Shown here in pieces: positions 41,807-51,645 of a DNA stretch of 64,000 nucleotides. Source of the DNA: Rhinopithecimicrobium faecis. Its GTDB lineage: Bacteria; Bacteroidota; Bacteroidia; Sphingobacteriales; Sphingobacteriaceae. Below the pieces are notes generated by a model. It worked only from the letters and a program-made list of their open reading frames with translations, did not search any database and was not told the origin of the DNA. Location: assembly GCA_017942165.1 (NCBI GenBank), contig JAGKSB010000011.1, positions 53,534-117,533 on the forward strand, in the 5' to 3' direction. The position numbers were made by a program, and so were the translations under genes. Within the stretch, counting starts at the first letter, position 1, and every line of letters begins with the position of its first letter.

Positions 41807-43597
41807 ATGAAAAGAAGCATAGCAACAATTTTATTTTTCTTCACTCTATTAAGCACTTCCATGGCTCAAACAAATATTAATTTTGAAGTATCTTTTAAGG
41901 AACCTCAAGCTCATTATGCAGATATTGCAATGCAAATTTCTGGTATTAAAAAGGACTATATTGATGTAAAAATGCCCGTATGGTCACCAGGCTCCTATTT
42001 AGTGCGCGAATATGCGAAAAATGTTGAACGCTTTAAGGCAGTCTCTAGTACTGGGGAAGCTGTACCTGTTGAGAAAATATCTAAAAATACTTGGCGTATA
42101 CACAGTAAAAATCAACAACAAGTAACTATTAACTATAGTGTTTATGGATTTGAGGTTTCCGTACGCACGAATTACATCGATGATAGCCATGCTTTCTTAC
42201 AACCTACGGCAACATTTATGCATGTCGATGGGGAATTAGCTCAGCCTGTTACTGTAAAAATAAATCCCGCAGCAGCATGGTCGAAAATATCTACCGGATT
42301 AAAAGAAATTGGCACCAACACTTTTCAAGCTGAGAACTTTGACATCTTCTATGATAGCCCTATAGAAGTTGGAAATCAAGATGTTTGGAACTTCAACGCG
42401 GCAGGTGTGAACCATGAATTTGCGATGGTGGGACCAGGGAATTACAACAAAGAGAGATTATCAAAAGATATTACGAAAATAGTAGAACTTCAAACGGAAT
42501 TATTCGGTGTAAACCCCAATGATCGCTACGTCTTTATTACACATAATTACCAGAGTGGTGGTGGCGGTTTAGAGCATCTGAACTCCACGGTACTAGGAGC
42601 TTCACGTAATGCTTATAATACTCCGCTTGGATATAACAACTTCTTAGCTTTAGTATCGCATGAATATTTCCATTTATGGAATGTTAAACGTTTACGTCCA
42701 GAAGCATTAGGTCCTTTTGACTATGACAATGAAAACTATACAGAAGGTCTTTGGATTATGGAAGGTTTCACAGGCTACTATGACAACCAAATTGTGCGCC
42801 GCGCAGGATTCACAACTCCAAATGAATATTTAAACCTGTTAGCTGGAGATTTCAATGCTGTATACAATCGACCTGGTTATGAAATTCAAACCGTAGCGGA
42901 ATCCAGCTTCGACGCATGGATAAAACAATATCGCCCAGATGAAAATTCAGCGAATACCTCCATCTCGTACTACAATAAAGGCTCCATGTTAGCAGCAGCA
43001 TTGGATGTGAAAATTATTGCGGCAACAGCTGGTAAAAAACGATTAGATGATGTATTAAAAGCTGCCTATCAGGAATTCTATGTGAAGCAACAACGCGGCT
43101 TTAAAGAAAGTGAATTTAAAGCCTTAGCTGAAAAAGTAACAGGCGTATCTTTAACGGAAATATTCCAAGCAGCGCATTCACATGGTGAACTTGACTATAA
43201 CACCTATTTTAATAAAGTAGGCTATACGCTTTACGATAGTAATAGAGGTTCTGATGACCTGAGTTTAGGAGCGACCCTTTCCAAAGATGATGGCCGTATT
43301 TATGTGAAAAGTATTGAACGTAATGGCGCCGCTTGGGAAGCAGGACTTTCAGCTAAAGACGAACTTATTGCCATCAACGGTGTACGCTTAGATATGCAAG
43401 ACAAAGAGTTGGATTACATCTTGAAAACTGCAAAAGAAGGTGATAAGTTATCCGTTTTAGTTGCACGTGATGGACTTTTAAAGGATATTTCGCTAGACTT
43501 AAAAACAACTTATAAAAAGGCTTACAAGATTGTGCAAAATGAAAATATTACCAACGAACAACGAAAATTAGGTAATATCTGGCTATCGATAAAATAA
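41807..43597 (+). CDS. M61 family metallopeptidase (glycyl aminopeptidase-like) with PDZ domain
   Basis: The 596-residue exported peptidase has a signal peptide cleaved near MAQT. The first 210 residues form the M61 N-terminal beta domain. The catalytic domain carries the gluzincin motif H285-E-Y-F-H289 in SHEYFHLWNVKRLRPEALGPFDY, and E319 in GLWIMEGFTGYYDN; GGGGLEHLNST is also characteristic. A PDZ domain follows at about residues 490-575 (GRIYVKSIERNGAAWEAGLSAKDELIAINGV). Family members release N-terminal glycine or alanine. It has its own canonical promoter and a terminator. Confidence 0.93.
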   Translation: MKRSIATILFFFTLLSTSMAQTNINFEVSFKEPQAHYADIAMQISGIKKDYIDVKMPVWSPGSYLVREYAKNVERFKAVSSTGEAVPVEKISKNTWRIHSKNQQQVTINYSVYGFEVSVRTNYIDDSHAFLQPTATFMHVDGELAQPVTVKINPAAAWSKISTGLKEIGTNTFQAENFDIFYDSPIEVGNQDVWNFNAAGVNHEFAMVGPGNYNKERLSKDITKIVELQTELFGVNPNDRYVFITHNYQSGGGGLEHLNSTVLGASRNAYNTPLGYNNFLALVSHEYFHLWNVKRLRPEALGPFDYDNENYTEGLWIMEGFTGYYDNQIVRRAGFTTPNEYLNLLAGDFNAVYNRPGYEIQTVAESSFDAWIKQYRPDENSANTSISYYNKGSMLAAALDVKIIAATAGKKRLDDVLKAAYQEFYVKQQRGFKESEFKALAEKVTGVSLTEIFQAAHSHGELDYNTYFNKVGYTLYDSNRGSDDLSLGATLSKDDGRIYVKSIERNGAAWEAGLSAKDELIAINGVRLDMQDKELDYILKTAKEGDKLSVLVARDGLLKDISLDLKTTYKKAYKIVQNENITNEQRKLGNIWLSIK

Positions 43598-43642
43598 AGG
43601 TAGTTGTTAGGTAAAGTATTTTCCACATCCTAGCAGAAAAAC

Positions 43643-43681
43643 AAAAAATCCCTTCTAAAGAAATTTAGCAGGGATTTTTTT
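43643..43681. terminator. Bidirectional terminator after M61 gene
   Basis: AAAAAATCCC and GGGATTTTTT pair, with an inner CTAAA-GAAA-TTTAG hairpin, so both arms are supported by two nested stems. It lies between convergent genes. Confidence 0.87.
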
Positions 43682-43686
43682 GTTTG

Positions 43687-44190
43687 TTAGAATTTGTAGC
43701 GTACGGTAAAACCAATAGGGTCGATTAGTTTTATCGTGCTTGACTGAATAAAATCTAAGTAAGGCTTCACATCCAAAGAGATTACTAAAGGAACATCTGG
43801 AACATCATACGAAATTCCTAAAATCCCATCTAAACTTACTAAGGCTTCAGAATAAGGGGCCACCTGACTCCCGTCTTTGCTGGTATAAGCCTTACTTTTA
43901 TAAGACCCTACACTACCTCCAAAACCATAATACCAACTAAAATCCCCTCCTAAAGGTTTATAAAATTCATATAAGCCTACCACACGAAAACGCCTGCTAG
44001 CATGATTTGATTGCACACTTAATAAGCCCGTTAAAGCGCGGTCTTCTGCTAAGGTGTAGCGGTAGGAAATCCCTTGAGCAGCACCAAACCTAACCCCTAT
44101 GGCGTGGGTATTCGTGAGTTGAGCCTTGGCAACTTGAGAGAAACAGCATAGAAAAATAATAAATGTTACAAGCCAATACGTTTTTTTCAT
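43687..44190 (-). CDS. Small outer-membrane beta-barrel protein
   Basis: The 167-residue product has a signal peptide cleaved near AKAQ and then alternating hydrophobic strands with aromatic ends (AIGVRFGAAQGISYRYTL, LTGLLSVQS, FRVVGLYEFYKPL, FSWYYGFGGSVGSY). It closes with PIGFTVRYKF, whose terminal Phe is typical of BamA substrates. The size suggests an eight-strand OmpA/OmpX-type barrel. No function can be assigned. It is transcribed alone from a promoter-like pair at 44237-44268. Confidence 0.75.
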   Translation of the reverse strand: MKKTYWLVTFIIFLCCFSQVAKAQLTNTHAIGVRFGAAQGISYRYTLAEDRALTGLLSVQSNHASRRFRVVGLYEFYKPLGGDFSWYYGFGGSVGSYKSKAYTSKDGSQVAPYSEALVSLDGILGISYDVPDVPLVISLDVKPYLDFIQSSTIKLIDPIGFTVRYKF

Positions 44191-44236
44191 GTTAGGAAAT
44201 ATTTATTTAAGGAAAATGTAAATTGATTATACCCAC

Positions 44237-44268
44237 TAAAGATACTATCAAATAGTTAACGAGACAAA
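44237..44268 (-). promoter_or_regulatory. Probable promoter of the small barrel gene
   Basis: On the minus strand TTTG (44265-44268), 20 bp and TATCTTTA (44237-44244) match the Bacteroidota promoter with one mismatch in the -7 box. The leader is about 40 nt. Confidence 0.45.
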
Positions 44269-44398
44269 CTTTAATTTGTTGCCCCGAGTAGCTCAGGAAT
44301 TTTTTTAAACTTTAAGAATAATTAATTTATTTTTTTCGTATATTAGAAAGAAGGATTTATAACCAATTAATCCAAAAAATTATAAACCATTACTGATT

Positions 44399-46165
44399 AT
44401 GTCAAAGAAAAGCAGAGTTTTTGATCTTCTACTGAACTACCAATCGACTTATAATAACAAAGTTATGGTAGCAGGAAAAGTCCAAGGTGTTTGGAAGAAA
44501 TATACTACAGATGAGTTTACAGCAATTGTAAATAATTTAAGTAAAGGTTTACTTGCTAAAGGCTATAAAAAAGGAGATAGAATAGGAATTATGTCAGGAA
44601 ATAGACCGGAATGGTCTATGGTGGAATTTGCCTGTTCGCAATTAGGAATAGCCACCGTTCCCCTCTACCCTACGCTCTCAACGCATGACCTTTCCTTTAT
44701 AGTAAACGACTCCTCCGTAAAATTAATATTTACAAGTAATGAGGAGCTCGCGAAGCGGATATTCGATGCAAAAAAAGAACATAACTTAATCCTGGAGCTT
44801 TATACCTTCGAGCCTCTTGAAGCTTTTGAGAACTACGACTTAATTATCCAACAGGGGAAATCCCAAGATTACGACCTCAGCGTGTACCAAGAAGCCGTAC
44901 TACCGGATGACTTATTTACCTTAATATATACTTCAGGAACTACAGGTACCCCAAAAGGAGTCTATCTTTCGCATAGCAATCTAGTCAGTAATGTCGTGGC
45001 TAGCGCCGTGCTAATCCCCAAAGACTGTAAAGTTGCAGTCAGCTTTTTACCCCTTTCACATATTTTCGAACGCATGGTATCCATGCTCTATTTCTCCGCT
45101 GGAATATCGATTTATTACATTGAGAATCTCGATAATGTAGTGGTCGAAATTAATGAAGTGAAGCCCGACTGCTTCACCACCGTACCACGCGTGCTAGAGA
45201 AAGTATATGACAAAATTGTAGCGAAAGGAAAAGAGCTTACAGGCATCAAGAAAGCTCTTTTCTTCTGGGCCCTATCTTTAGGTGCGAAGTACCAAGAACC
45301 TCCTAAAAATCCATTTTTCTATAAATTGAAATTAGGAATTGCACGCAAGCTAATCTTTAGCAAGTGGAAAGATGCCCTAGGTGGAAATATAAAGATTATT
45401 ATTTCTGGAGGTGCAGCTTTACAAGAACGACTAGCACGTGCTTTCTGGGCTGCAGGAATTAAGGTTTTAGAAGGCTATGGCCTCACAGAAACTTCCCCCG
45501 TAATTGCTGTTAATACCTGGGAGGATGACAAGATACGCTTTGGAACTGTAGGAAGGCCACTCTCAAATGTCGAAGTGAAAATCGCTGAAGACGGTGAGAT
45601 TCTAACAAAAGGACCTAATGTTACGGTAGGCTACTATAAGAATGATGCGGCTACCGCGGAGGCCTTTGACGCTGAAGGCTATTTCAAGACAGGGGATATT
45701 GGCGAGCTCTCCAGTGATGGATACCTCCGTATTACGGATCGTAAAAAAGAAATATTTAAGACTGCTGGTGGAAAATACATTGCCCCCCAGGTCATAGAAA
45801 ATAAGATGATGGAGTCGGTATTTATAGCTCAAATTATGGTGATAGGGGAAAATAAGAAGTTTCCCGCAGCCTTTATTATCCCGAATTATGAACAGCTGGA
45901 AAAATGGGCCCACAGCCATCAAATTACCTTTAGCTCCCATGCTGACCTGATAGGCAATCCCGATGTGGAAAAGAAATACCTAGCAGAAGTAGCACGACTA
46001 TCAACAAACTATGGCCATTGGGAGATTATAAAGAAGGTGAAGCTCCTTGAGCATGAATGGACCATTCAAGCAGGACAGCTAACACCTAAGCTCTCCCTGA
46101 AAAGAAAAATAATACTCGCCGATTTTGCACAAGAAATAGCGCAGATATACGAAGAGCAACAATAG
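44399..46165 (+). CDS. Long-chain fatty acid--CoA ligase (AMP-forming)
   Basis: The 588-residue enzyme activates fatty acids to acyl-CoA by an acyl-adenylate. The AMP-binding P-loop LIYTSGTTGTPKGVYLSHSNL, GYGLTETSPVIAVN (A5), TGDIGELSSDGYLRITDRKKEIFKTAGGKYIAPQ (A7-A8) with its hinge, and the C-terminal lid lysine region QLTPKLSLKRK are all present. Length is typical of the Bacteroidota long-chain ligase. It has no membrane segment. No beta-oxidation genes adjoin it, so the role may be lipid recycling or fatty acid uptake. A terminator follows at 46178. Confidence 0.92.
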   Translation: MSKKSRVFDLLLNYQSTYNNKVMVAGKVQGVWKKYTTDEFTAIVNNLSKGLLAKGYKKGDRIGIMSGNRPEWSMVEFACSQLGIATVPLYPTLSTHDLSFIVNDSSVKLIFTSNEELAKRIFDAKKEHNLILELYTFEPLEAFENYDLIIQQGKSQDYDLSVYQEAVLPDDLFTLIYTSGTTGTPKGVYLSHSNLVSNVVASAVLIPKDCKVAVSFLPLSHIFERMVSMLYFSAGISIYYIENLDNVVVEINEVKPDCFTTVPRVLEKVYDKIVAKGKELTGIKKALFFWALSLGAKYQEPPKNPFFYKLKLGIARKLIFSKWKDALGGNIKIIISGGAALQERLARAFWAAGIKVLEGYGLTETSPVIAVNTWEDDKIRFGTVGRPLSNVEVKIAEDGEILTKGPNVTVGYYKNDAATAEAFDAEGYFKTGDIGELSSDGYLRITDRKKEIFKTAGGKYIAPQVIENKMMESVFIAQIMVIGENKKFPAAFIIPNYEQLEKWAHSHQITFSSHADLIGNPDVEKKYLAEVARLSTNYGHWEIIKKVKLLEHEWTIQAGQLTPKLSLKRKIILADFAQEIAQIYEEQQ

Positions 46166-46177
46166 AAAATCAATGCA

Positions 46178-46211
46178 TAAAAAGGGATTCAAAAATTTGA
46201 ATCCCTTTTTA
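46178..46211 (+). terminator. Terminator after acyl-CoA ligase gene
   Basis: AAAAGGGATTCAAA and its complement form a 14-bp stem with an AA loop and a T run. Confidence 0.92.
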
Positions 46212-46273
46212 TTTTAAATACATTTATAATCAGCTTCAAAAAACTATCAAAGCTGACTATTGTTGTATAGAAA

Positions 46274-47242
46274 ATGCCCACAAAAAAAATGGATATAAAG
46301 AAAAAAATTACCCCAAAAGGGATCTATGAAGTGCTGTTAGCTGCGGTGAATGGATTTATAGATGACAAGTGCATGAAGATGTCCGCCAGCTTAGCCTATT
46401 ATACAATTTTCTCCATAGGACCGCTTCTGCTAATTATAATTTGGTGTATAGGCGTATTCTTTGGGAATCAGGAGAAAAGTGCAACGGATGATATTATGCA
46501 GGAATTCTCAGAATTTTTTGGCGCTGATGTCGCGCAACAAGCCATGAGCATGATCCGGAAAATAGACCTTAACCAAAAGTCCCATATAGGAATTACCATC
46601 GGGATTATAACCTTGATGATCTCCTCAACAACGATCTTTATAGATATACAGGACTCTTTAAATACCATCTGGAAGGTAAAAGCAAAACCTAAAAAGGGCT
46701 GGTTAAAATTAATTATTAACAGACTTATTTCTTTTTCAATGGTCTTAGGCCTAGGCTTCCTATTAATTAGCTCCCTCCTATTAAATGCGATCATAGCGTC
46801 CTTAACAAATTATCTAAGCTTTATCTTTGAAAATCTGTCTATTAATATGATTGACTGGATTAATACCGGCATAACCTTCCTTGTGACAACGAGCTTATTT
46901 GGCTTTATATTTTCTTTTTTACCGGACGCTAAAGTACGCTTTAAAGATATTCTTGGAGGCGCATTGTTTACAAGTTTACTGTTTATGCTTGGGCGCTACC
47001 TGATTACTTACTACCTTCAAGTAACTGCGGCCTCCTCCGCTTACGGTGCTGCAGGATCTATTATTGTGCTTCTGCTATGGATCTACTACTCCGCTGCCAT
47101 TCTTTATTTTGGTGCCGAGTTTACCAAAGAGGTGGCCCATCGTTTTGGAAATGGAATCAAGCCTTCTTCTTTTGCTGTACGCGTTGAGGAACTAGAGATA
47201 GCTAGTACAGCATCAGATAAGGATAGCAAAGAGAAATTATAA
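46274..47242 (+). CDS. YihY/BrkB family inner membrane protein
   Basis: The 322-residue protein has six hydrophobic segments and the family pattern: KMSASLAYYTIFSIGPLLLIII near residue 35, a DIQDSLNTIWKVKAKPKKGWL segment between helices, and YLQVTAASSAYGAAGSIIVLLLWIYYSAAILYFGAEFTKE near the end. YihY/BrkB proteins were once called ribonuclease BN in error; roles in lipid transport or serum resistance are discussed but not settled. It stands between two terminators (46178, 47291), so it is a single-gene unit. Confidence 0.9.
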   Translation: MPTKKMDIKKKITPKGIYEVLLAAVNGFIDDKCMKMSASLAYYTIFSIGPLLLIIIWCIGVFFGNQEKSATDDIMQEFSEFFGADVAQQAMSMIRKIDLNQKSHIGITIGIITLMISSTTIFIDIQDSLNTIWKVKAKPKKGWLKLIINRLISFSMVLGLGFLLISSLLLNAIIASLTNYLSFIFENLSINMIDWINTGITFLVTTSLFGFIFSFLPDAKVRFKDILGGALFTSLLFMLGRYLITYYLQVTAASSAYGAAGSIIVLLLWIYYSAAILYFGAEFTKEVAHRFGNGIKPSSFAVRVEELEIASTASDKDSKEKL

Positions 47243-47290
47243 TTAATGCTCTAAGAAAAGTTCTATAAGTCGTTATATAAGACGTTATAT

Positions 47291-47332
47291 AAAAAAAGCT
47301 TCCTTCGTATCTGCACGGAGGAAGCTTTTTTT
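47291..47332. terminator. Bidirectional terminator between yihY and the macroglobulin-like gene
   Basis: AAAAAAAGCTTCC and its complement GGAAGCTTTTTTT pair, with an extra TCG/CGG at the loop end. It lies between convergent genes. Confidence 0.88.
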
Positions 47333-47340
47333 ATAGTTGT

Positions 47341-50070
47341 TTAATATTTCACCTGATAGTGAATTACCTTACGTCCGATATTTCCGGATTGATCCATCCC
47401 TTCGACTACAACTTTATATTTTCCATTACCATCAGCATTATAATAATCTAATTGGATATTTCCAGTTTCCGTGATCTTCACATCTGGATTCCAATAAACG
47501 GTGGTACGTAAATCATTCGTAGCTTTCTTTTCTGCAAGATCATACTTTGGTGTGTAGAAGACGCGTTCTTTTACGTAACCCAAAGGATAGATATCAAGAA
47601 TATTAGATTTAGGCATTAAACTTTCAATTTGTGCTAGCGACATGCGCGGCTTCTTCTCCACTTTTTTAGTGTAGATGGCTACGACACCGTTATTTTGATA
47701 CATACGTGAAACCGTACCTAACTCATCTTTCAAGAAAATTTCTATACCCTCGATATCTGCCACCGCAATCGCGTTAATAGAAGGCTCATCAATAGGCATT
47801 CCATTTAAGAAAAATTGAACAGGAATACGTCCTCCAGAATTATAATCTCGGCTAACATAATATTTTTGATTTTGAGAATCGTAGGTTATCCCTGTCAGCA
47901 TGGTTGAAAGACACATGCTCAACATATTACAGCCATTTAATCTGTCGGCATCAATACGATGGTCAGCCATAGATAGTCCAGATAAAGCGGAAAAATCTTT
48001 ATTGGTAATCTTTTTCTTCTGTGTACCTGTAATGGATACCTCATCAAGAAGGATTGAAGTCCTAAATTCCTTAGAAGAGTTTAATAAGTATGGGGCGATT
48101 GCTTGATCAATATTTTGCAGCGCATTGGCAGCATACGGATTATTCTTATCTATAGCAGGGTAATAACTTTGATCCATATTGATTACTAGAGAGCGGTAAT
48201 TATCATTTCCCCGCGCATTGACCGTCGCCTTCACGGAATCTGGAAACACTAAATTTTTGAATGAAAAGCGCCCATTCGGATCCGTGTACACATCTTGACG
48301 TATACCACGCTCAGGAATTGAGAGCAGGAGCCCCCCTTTCTGCACCGTTCTACCGGTGTTCATACGTAGTGTGCCGGAGATTTCAATCCCTTGTTCAGGC
48401 ATAAAGCTGATGGTAGGATACTTCTCGGCAATAAGATCTTGGTATGCAAAGCGTGTAAACCCTTGGGTCATCAATAAAGCATTTAACGCCTCCTGACGAT
48501 TAGCATTCTCCTCATTGAAGTAGTAGTTTGGCTTTTCAATAAAGCCTTTCAAATCCGAAGTAAGCAGGAAGTTGCTCAGGATGGTATTTTCCAAATTGTC
48601 ATCGTAAGGAACTTTAGATTCATCAATTACGGCAACAGAGTAGGTACCTGGCAATTTCTGTTCACCTTGCGTTACCGAAATACCCAATTTCACAGGTGCT
48701 TTAGCTTGATATTGAGCCAAATCAGGCTTTATATGAATATCTAAATACTTATGTCCTTCAACAAAAACGAGTCTTTCAGAAATTGGCTTTCCTGCCGTAT
48801 TCATTAAAGTAACCTGCGCAATTCCATTTGGAAGCCTATCTTTAGGGATATTAATTAGAATATTAGCATTCTTTAAAGTCGCTTGCGCAGCATAGCAGAG
48901 ATACCCACTAGATTGAACAAGAACATAGTAGGCAGTATTTGCATATTTTGTAAATCCCTCCTCACTTGTAACAATCGCTATCTGTAGATTTTGAGCATCT
49001 TGTTTATGAAACATAACATTTACACCTTCCGCTTTTACGGCAGGAAGGTCAAAACTTTTCTCCTGACCATTGGAAAATGTAATAAGTGCTTTATACTTCT
49101 CCGCAGCCATTGGAAGTAGGGAAAAGGTTCCCATCCCCAAGCCTAAGTCTTCAAAGGTAGCTACAGTTTCATTTTTTTTATTTACAATCTTTCCTTTTAT
49201 ACGAAGTCCTTTGCCGTCAGAGCCGATGGCTTTAAAGGCTACGGGTTTGTTCAATCCCGCAATAAGGTCTCCCCCTTCGGGGAAAAACTGCACATCGGCA
49301 TCCCACAAAGCATTTTTCAAGGAAAAGTCACCAACAAGAGGCTTCTCCGATCTCGCCCCCGCAATCGCGACGGTAAGTTTACCTTTCTGCAGGTCAGCAC
49401 GGTTTTTTGCGGAGAGATTTAACACCACATTTCCCATCGCATCGGTCTCGGCCTTTCCTTTATCGATGGTTTCCCAGCCGGAAATAACTTCATACGTAAC
49501 CTTACTATTCGAAAGGATATTCCCCTGTCCATCTTTGAATTGAAGGCTTACCTGAGATTTAGCATTACTGCCATTGCTGACATCCTTGAAAGTAATCTGT
49601 GTAGCAAGCTTTTTGTTAATGGCATCTCCTACAGGGACAATTTTATTAAAGAAATATCCTGTATCGAAATTACCCATCCATTTTGTGTAGGCTCTAAAGC
49701 GGTAATTATCTTGTTGTAAAAATTGAGGATCTAAGACCAAATGTCCATTACCTGCTCCACCTTGTAAAGGGATACGCAGCGTTTGAATAAGTGAATCGCG
49801 CGAGTTTAATACCTCCACATAAGCAATTTTACTGGGGTCATACTCTAAAAGATTTCGAGATAAATAGGTCTTAAACCAGAGGGTGTCTCCTACCGCATAA
49901 TAAGGCTTATCGAAGTGCATATGCACCTTCTCTACCGGATAGACTTCAAAGAGTTTTTGTGTTCGCTCAACAATGGTATTAATGGGTAAAACAGCTTCTT
50001 GGGCGCGGGCATCTTGGCCTTGCAGAGCCCAAGCAGCTAAGGCTACCGTGAATAGTTTAATATATTTCAT
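47341..50070 (-). CDS. Macroglobulin-like (MG2) protein with C-terminal TonB-plug-like domain
   Basis: The 909-residue exported protein has a signal peptide (cleaved near ARAQ) and no single recognised function. Residues about 35-330 look like successive MG-type beta sandwiches (KVHMHFDKPYYAVGDTLWFKTYLS is the MG2-like opening, VQFFPEGGDLIAGLNKPVAFKAIG another). Residues about 575-650 resemble a carboxypeptidase-regulatory-like fold (RGIRQDVYTDPNGRFSFKNLVFPDS). Residues about 690-830 resemble a plug domain (DEVSITG, GCNMLSMCLSTMLTGITYD, VADIEGIEIFLKDE, GVVAIYTKK) but no TonB barrel follows. It is not a classical thioester macroglobulin (no CxEQ). A role in envelope defence or peptidase trapping is inference only. 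Confidence 0.7.
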   Translation of the reverse strand: MKYIKLFTVALAAWALQGQDARAQEAVLPINTIVERTQKLFEVYPVEKVHMHFDKPYYAVGDTLWFKTYLSRNLLEYDPSKIAYVEVLNSRDSLIQTLRIPLQGGAGNGHLVLDPQFLQQDNYRFRAYTKWMGNFDTGYFFNKIVPVGDAINKKLATQITFKDVSNGSNAKSQVSLQFKDGQGNILSNSKVTYEVISGWETIDKGKAETDAMGNVVLNLSAKNRADLQKGKLTVAIAGARSEKPLVGDFSLKNALWDADVQFFPEGGDLIAGLNKPVAFKAIGSDGKGLRIKGKIVNKKNETVATFEDLGLGMGTFSLLPMAAEKYKALITFSNGQEKSFDLPAVKAEGVNVMFHKQDAQNLQIAIVTSEEGFTKYANTAYYVLVQSSGYLCYAAQATLKNANILINIPKDRLPNGIAQVTLMNTAGKPISERLVFVEGHKYLDIHIKPDLAQYQAKAPVKLGISVTQGEQKLPGTYSVAVIDESKVPYDDNLENTILSNFLLTSDLKGFIEKPNYYFNEENANRQEALNALLMTQGFTRFAYQDLIAEKYPTISFMPEQGIEISGTLRMNTGRTVQKGGLLLSIPERGIRQDVYTDPNGRFSFKNLVFPDSVKATVNARGNDNYRSLVINMDQSYYPAIDKNNPYAANALQNIDQAIAPYLLNSSKEFRTSILLDEVSITGTQKKKITNKDFSALSGLSMADHRIDADRLNGCNMLSMCLSTMLTGITYDSQNQKYYVSRDYNSGGRIPVQFFLNGMPIDEPSINAIAVADIEGIEIFLKDELGTVSRMYQNNGVVAIYTKKVEKKPRMSLAQIESLMPKSNILDIYPLGYVKERVFYTPKYDLAEKKATNDLRTTVYWNPDVKITETGNIQLDYYNADGNGKYKVVVEGMDQSGNIGRKVIHYQVKY

Positions 50071-50148
50071 GAATGATAGTACTGATATAGTACGTTAAAT
50101 ATATCCAATTTTATTCAGAATAGGCACAAAATATGCGCATTTAACATT

Positions 50149-51645
50149 TTATAACAAGGGAGCGAGTAGTCTGCAGAGAGAATCTAACGCTCTTTTCCAC
50201 TTCTTTCTATGCATCCATATATAGAGCGTGACAATTTCAGATTGCTCCTTATCACGTTCAAACTGCTGTGCTAGTCTTTCACAAACTTTTATATCCGAGA
50301 ATACGGCTGCAATTTCAAAATTAATGTAAAAGCTACGGATATCTAAATTCACCGTGCCTACGAAAGCTAATTTTCGATCGATACAGATGGTCTTAGCATG
50401 CAGAAAGCCCTTTTTATAAAGATGGACGCTTACTCCACGCATTAGTAGTGGCTTGAGGTAAGAGAAGGAGGCATGATAGACAATATAGGAGTCTGAGGAG
50501 GCTGGAATCATTAACTCCACTTGTATGCCTGAGGCGGCGGCCAATTGAAGGGCCATAGAAAGCTCATCCGGAGGAATAAAATAGGGAGTACATACTTGGA
50601 TGCTCTCTTTGGCTTCAGCGATAGCGATTAACAGCGCTTCCAAATTAAAGGGGGACCTGGACCCAGGATCGGAAGATACTAAGGTAAACGCATCATTGCT
50701 CGTTTCAGCACAAGATTCCCATATTTTTAAATACTTTTCAGATAACATAAAAGGAGCTCCTGCAGTCTGATTCCAAGAATTCCAAAATTGAATCTGCAAG
50801 CTATTGACGCCCTCTCCTTCCAGACGAATAGAAGTATCACGCCAATATAAGGTGTCTGCACCCTCCTTATTAATATAGCGGTCAGAAATATTGATGCCAC
50901 CTATATAGCCCACGTTTCCGTCTACAATAACTATTTTCCGGTGATTTCGGTAATTCGAATTCGCCAAGGAGCTAAAGGAAACGGGAAGAAATGCTTGGTA
51001 AGCTAGCTGCAAATTATGCTGCTTTTTGAGATACCGTAAGGCTGCTGGAGAACCAAAGCTATCCAAAATCACCCGTACTTCCACACCCTGTGAGGCCTTC
51101 TGCAGCAGGATATCCATTACCTGCGTACCAATGGTATCCATCTCAAAAATATAATATTCTAGGTGAATAAATTCTTTCGCAGCCTGTAGATCGGCGATAA
51201 ATAGCGGGAATTTCTCCTCCCCATTCGTAAGTAAGCTTATCTTATTGTTATTGGAAAATGGCGAAAGGTGCTGATTCTTCACATACTCAAACACCCGTAC
51301 TAAGCCACCAATACGGTTTGTCATGCGAGGGATTTGCGCCGACATAAATAGTAGGTTGTCGTTCCAAGCCTTTTGAATTTTTTTAAACTGAAGTCGGTTG
51401 ATACGCTGGAAACGGCGTACTTTCCTAAATTTCTGACCAAAGAGGTAGTATAAAAGTAAACCTAGAAAAGGAATAAAAAATATCACCATAATCCAGGAAA
51501 CCGTTTTCGAGGGATTCCTATTTTCAATTAAGATGGTACTCATTACCCCGATATAAAAGATGAATAAGGGTAGCCAATACCAATTTACGAGCAATTCCCA
51601 CCAGTGCACCCAATCTATAGTTAATTGATTTACAAGATCTTTCAT
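50149..51645 (-). CDS. cls: Cardiolipin synthase (HKD phospholipase D family)
   Basis: Cls condenses two phosphatidylglycerol molecules to cardiolipin at the inner membrane. The 498-residue protein has two N-terminal membrane helices (about residues 15-70) and then two HKD sites, HRKIVIVDGNVGYIGGINISD and HAKTICIDRKLAFVGTVNLDIRS, each with the His, Lys and Asp needed for catalysis. Length and layout are those of ClsA/bacillary Cls. It lies upstream of the macroglobulin-like gene by 78 bp on the same strand, and divergent from the efflux operon. Confidence 0.95.
   Translation of the reverse strand: MKDLVNQLTIDWVHWWELLVNWYWLPLFIFYIGVMSTILIENRNPSKTVSWIMVIFFIPFLGLLLYYLFGQKFRKVRRFQRINRLQFKKIQKAWNDNLLFMSAQIPRMTNRIGGLVRVFEYVKNQHLSPFSNNNKISLLTNGEEKFPLFIADLQAAKEFIHLEYYIFEMDTIGTQVMDILLQKASQGVEVRVILDSFGSPAALRYLKKQHNLQLAYQAFLPVSFSSLANSNYRNHRKIVIVDGNVGYIGGINISDRYINKEGADTLYWRDTSIRLEGEGVNSLQIQFWNSWNQTAGAPFMLSEKYLKIWESCAETSNDAFTLVSSDPGSRSPFNLEALLIAIAEAKESIQVCTPYFIPPDELSMALQLAAASGIQVELMIPASSDSYIVYHASFSYLKPLLMRGVSVHLYKKGFLHAKTICIDRKLAFVGTVNLDIRSFYINFEIAAVFSDIKVCERLAQQFERDKEQSEIVTLYIWMHRKKWKRALDSLCRLLAPLL

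Noticed and set aside
47258..47292. Direct repeat GTTATATAA near the end of yihY
   Set aside because: Two short AT-rich copies only; no gene, operator position or symmetry.
49070..49543. 157-codon plus-strand frame inside the macroglobulin-like gene
   Set aside because: It overlaps a long, well-supported gene; no motif, signal or ribosome-binding site was seen.
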